Assembly: GCA_903887095.1 (NCBI GenBank)
Contig: CAISOQ010000181.1
Span: forward strand, 1-6,517
Reading direction: 5' to 3'
Source of the DNA: an uncultured Flavobacteriia bacterium
GTDB lineage: Bacteria > Bacteroidota > Bacteroidia > Flavobacteriales_D > Crocinitomicaceae
Length of the DNA: 6,517 nt
In this document: positions 5,210-6,517 of the stretch, in pieces
Layout: every line of letters starts with the position of its first letter
Position numbering within the stretch: the first letter of the stretch is position 1
The notes under the pieces: model-generated
Seen by the model: only the letters and a program-made list of their open reading frames with translations
What the model was told of the DNA's origin: nothing
Database searches by the model: none
Program-made: the position numbers and the translations under genes

Positions 5210-6517
5210 TGAAACGAATACTAAAAGACATATTAACAGGAATAGAGCTGCTTCAAGTTAAAGGATCACTTGAAATTGAAATCAATGCTTTGGTATTTGA
5301 TTCTCGAAAGGTGCAGCCGGGTAACGTGTTCTTCGCTATTCGCGGATTTGCTGTTGATGGACATAATTTTATTCAACAGGTAATTGAAAATGGTTGCAAC
5401 ATTATCGTTTCGGAAGAATCGTTTGAAGCGAAAGAAGGGACAACCCTAATTGTTGTGAATTCAACTTCTCAAGCCTTAGGTCAGATGGCAAGTAATTTCT
5501 ACGATCGTCCGTCTGAAAAATTAAAATTAGTTGGCGTAACTGGAACAAATGGTAAAACAACAACGACTACTCTTCTCTTTAACTTGTTTAAGGGCTTGGG
5601 ATACCATTGTGGTTTATTGTCTACGGTTGTAAATAAAATAGGTGACCGTGATGTTCCTTCAACGCACACAACTCCTGATCCTGTTTCACTTAATGCGTTA
5701 TTGGCTGAAATGGTCAATGATGGTTGCTCCCATTGTTTTATGGAGGTGAGTTCCCATGCTGTTCATCAGCACAGAGTGGAAGGATTGTACTTTACAGGTG
5801 GCGTTTTTACCAATATTACGCACGATCATTTAGATTATCATAAAACATTTTCGGAATACATCCGTGTGAAAAAAGCATTTTTTGATGGTTTGCCATCGGG
5901 CGCTTTTGCATTGACAAATGTTGATGACAAAAATGGCTCTGTAATGCTCCAAAATACACCAGCGAGCAAGCATAGTTTTGCACTTAAGTCTCCAGCTGAT
6001 TTCAAGGCTAAAGTGCTTGAAAATCAATTTTCCGGACTGGTTCTTTCAATTCAGGGAACTGAATTATGGACAAGACTTATTGGTGATTTCAATGCATATA
6101 ATTTATTGGCAGTATACGCTGTGAGCCAGTTGCTGGGTGAAGACAGTACCGAAGTCATGACGGAATTAAGCAAACTTGAATCGGTTGAGGGACGCTTTCA
6201 ATATTTCAAAAGTGATACTGACATAACAGCAATTGTCGATTATGCTCATACTCCCGACGCTCTGGAGAATGTATTAAAAACAATAAAAAACATCAGAACC
6301 AAAAATGAAACGGTGTTTACCGTTGTCGGTTGCGGTGGGGATCGAGACAAGACGAAACGTCCTAAGATGGCTGAAATTGCATGCGAAATGAGTGACAAAG
6401 TCATACTCACTTCTGACAATCCGCGAACAGAAGATCCGAATAGTATACTTGAAGAAATGATGGCAGGTGTACCTGGGCAGCATTTTAAAAAGGTGCTCTC
6501 AATTTTGGATAGAGAAC
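5209..6517 (+). CDS. murE: UDP-MurNAc-L-Ala-D-Glu:meso-diaminopimelate ligase MurE (3' end outside the window)
   Basis: The ATG at 5209-5211 overlaps the ftsI stop by one base (TAATG). The frame stays open to the right edge: 436 codons plus one base, against about 490 in complete MurE, so roughly the last 50 residues are missing. MurE is the cytoplasmic ATP-dependent ligase adding the third residue of the peptidoglycan stem peptide. The N-terminal UDP-binding domain includes DSRKVQPGNVFFAIRG (31-46). The central domain has the P-loop GVTGTNGKTT (109-118), HTTPDP (153-158), EVSSHA (179-184), TNITHDHLDYH (201-211) and the likely carbamylated lysine K221 (VKKAFF). The C-terminal domain has VEGRFQ (326-331), DYAHTPDAL (344-352), GCGGDRD (374-380) and DNPRTEDP (403-410). 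DNPR is the signature of meso-diaminopimelate rather than lysine selectivity. Confidence 0.96.
   Translation, partial: MKRILKDILTGIELLQVKGSLEIEINALVFDSRKVQPGNVFFAIRGFAVDGHNFIQQVIENGCNIIVSEESFEAKEGTTLIVVNSTSQALGQMASNFYDRPSEKLKLVGVTGTNGKTTTTTLLFNLFKGLGYHCGLLSTVVNKIGDRDVPSTHTTPDPVSLNALLAEMVNDGCSHCFMEVSSHAVHQHRVEGLYFTGGVFTNITHDHLDYHKTFSEYIRVKKAFFDGLPSGAFALTNVDDKNGSVMLQNTPASKHSFALKSPADFKAKVLENQFSGLVLSIQGTELWTRLIGDFNAYNLLAVYAVSQLLGEDSTEVMTELSKLESVEGRFQYFKSDTDITAIVDYAHTPDALENVLKTIKNIRTKNETVFTVVGCGGDRDKTKRPKMAEIACEMSDKVILTSDNPRTEDPNSILEEMMAGVPGQHFKKVLSILDRE

Overview
This window is AT-rich and looks like the chromosome of a member of the Bacteroidota, probably on the Flavobacteriia/Cytophagia/Sphingobacteriia side. 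I cannot name a genus. Five things point there. The partial L21 start reads MYAIVEIAGQQ. There is a Bacteroidota-style promoter (TTG, 19 bases, TATATTTG) in front of it. Gene starts lack Shine-Dalgarno sequences. The FtsL-like protein is of the lysine-rich type seen in this phylum, and FtsI carries a C-terminal PASTA domain.

Layout. Bases 1-34 (minus) are the first 11 codons of rplU, running off the left edge, with a strong promoter candidate at 75-104. Bases 110-1039 (minus) encode a ten-helix EamA/DMT-family permease of unknown substrate. Bases 1040-1312 are a divergent intergenic region holding two pairs of MraZ-box-like GTGGTA repeats in opposite orientation, a promoter candidate for mraZ, a perfect 8-bp inverted repeat abutting the permease start codon, and a short palindrome. 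From 1313 to the right edge runs the 5' half of a division and cell wall (dcw) cluster, all on the plus strand: mraZ, rsmH (mraW), an ftsL-like gene, ftsI (with PASTA) and murE. murE is cut by the window edge after 436 codons.

The five dcw genes overlap by 1-11 bp or are separated by a single base, with no room for internal terminators or promoters between them, so they are very likely one translationally coupled operon. MraZ is the regulator of the cluster, RsmH methylates 16S rRNA, the FtsL-like protein and FtsI belong to the septal peptidoglycan machinery, and MurE makes the UDP-MurNAc-tripeptide precursor. The DNPR motif in MurE predicts meso-diaminopimelate at position 3 of the stem peptide.

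I found no mobile element, CRISPR array, RNA gene or clearly new system. The most interesting non-routine signal is the second, inverted MraZ-box-like pair on the permease side of the divergent region. It would either bring the permease under MraZ control or serve as a distal site for mraZ autoregulation.
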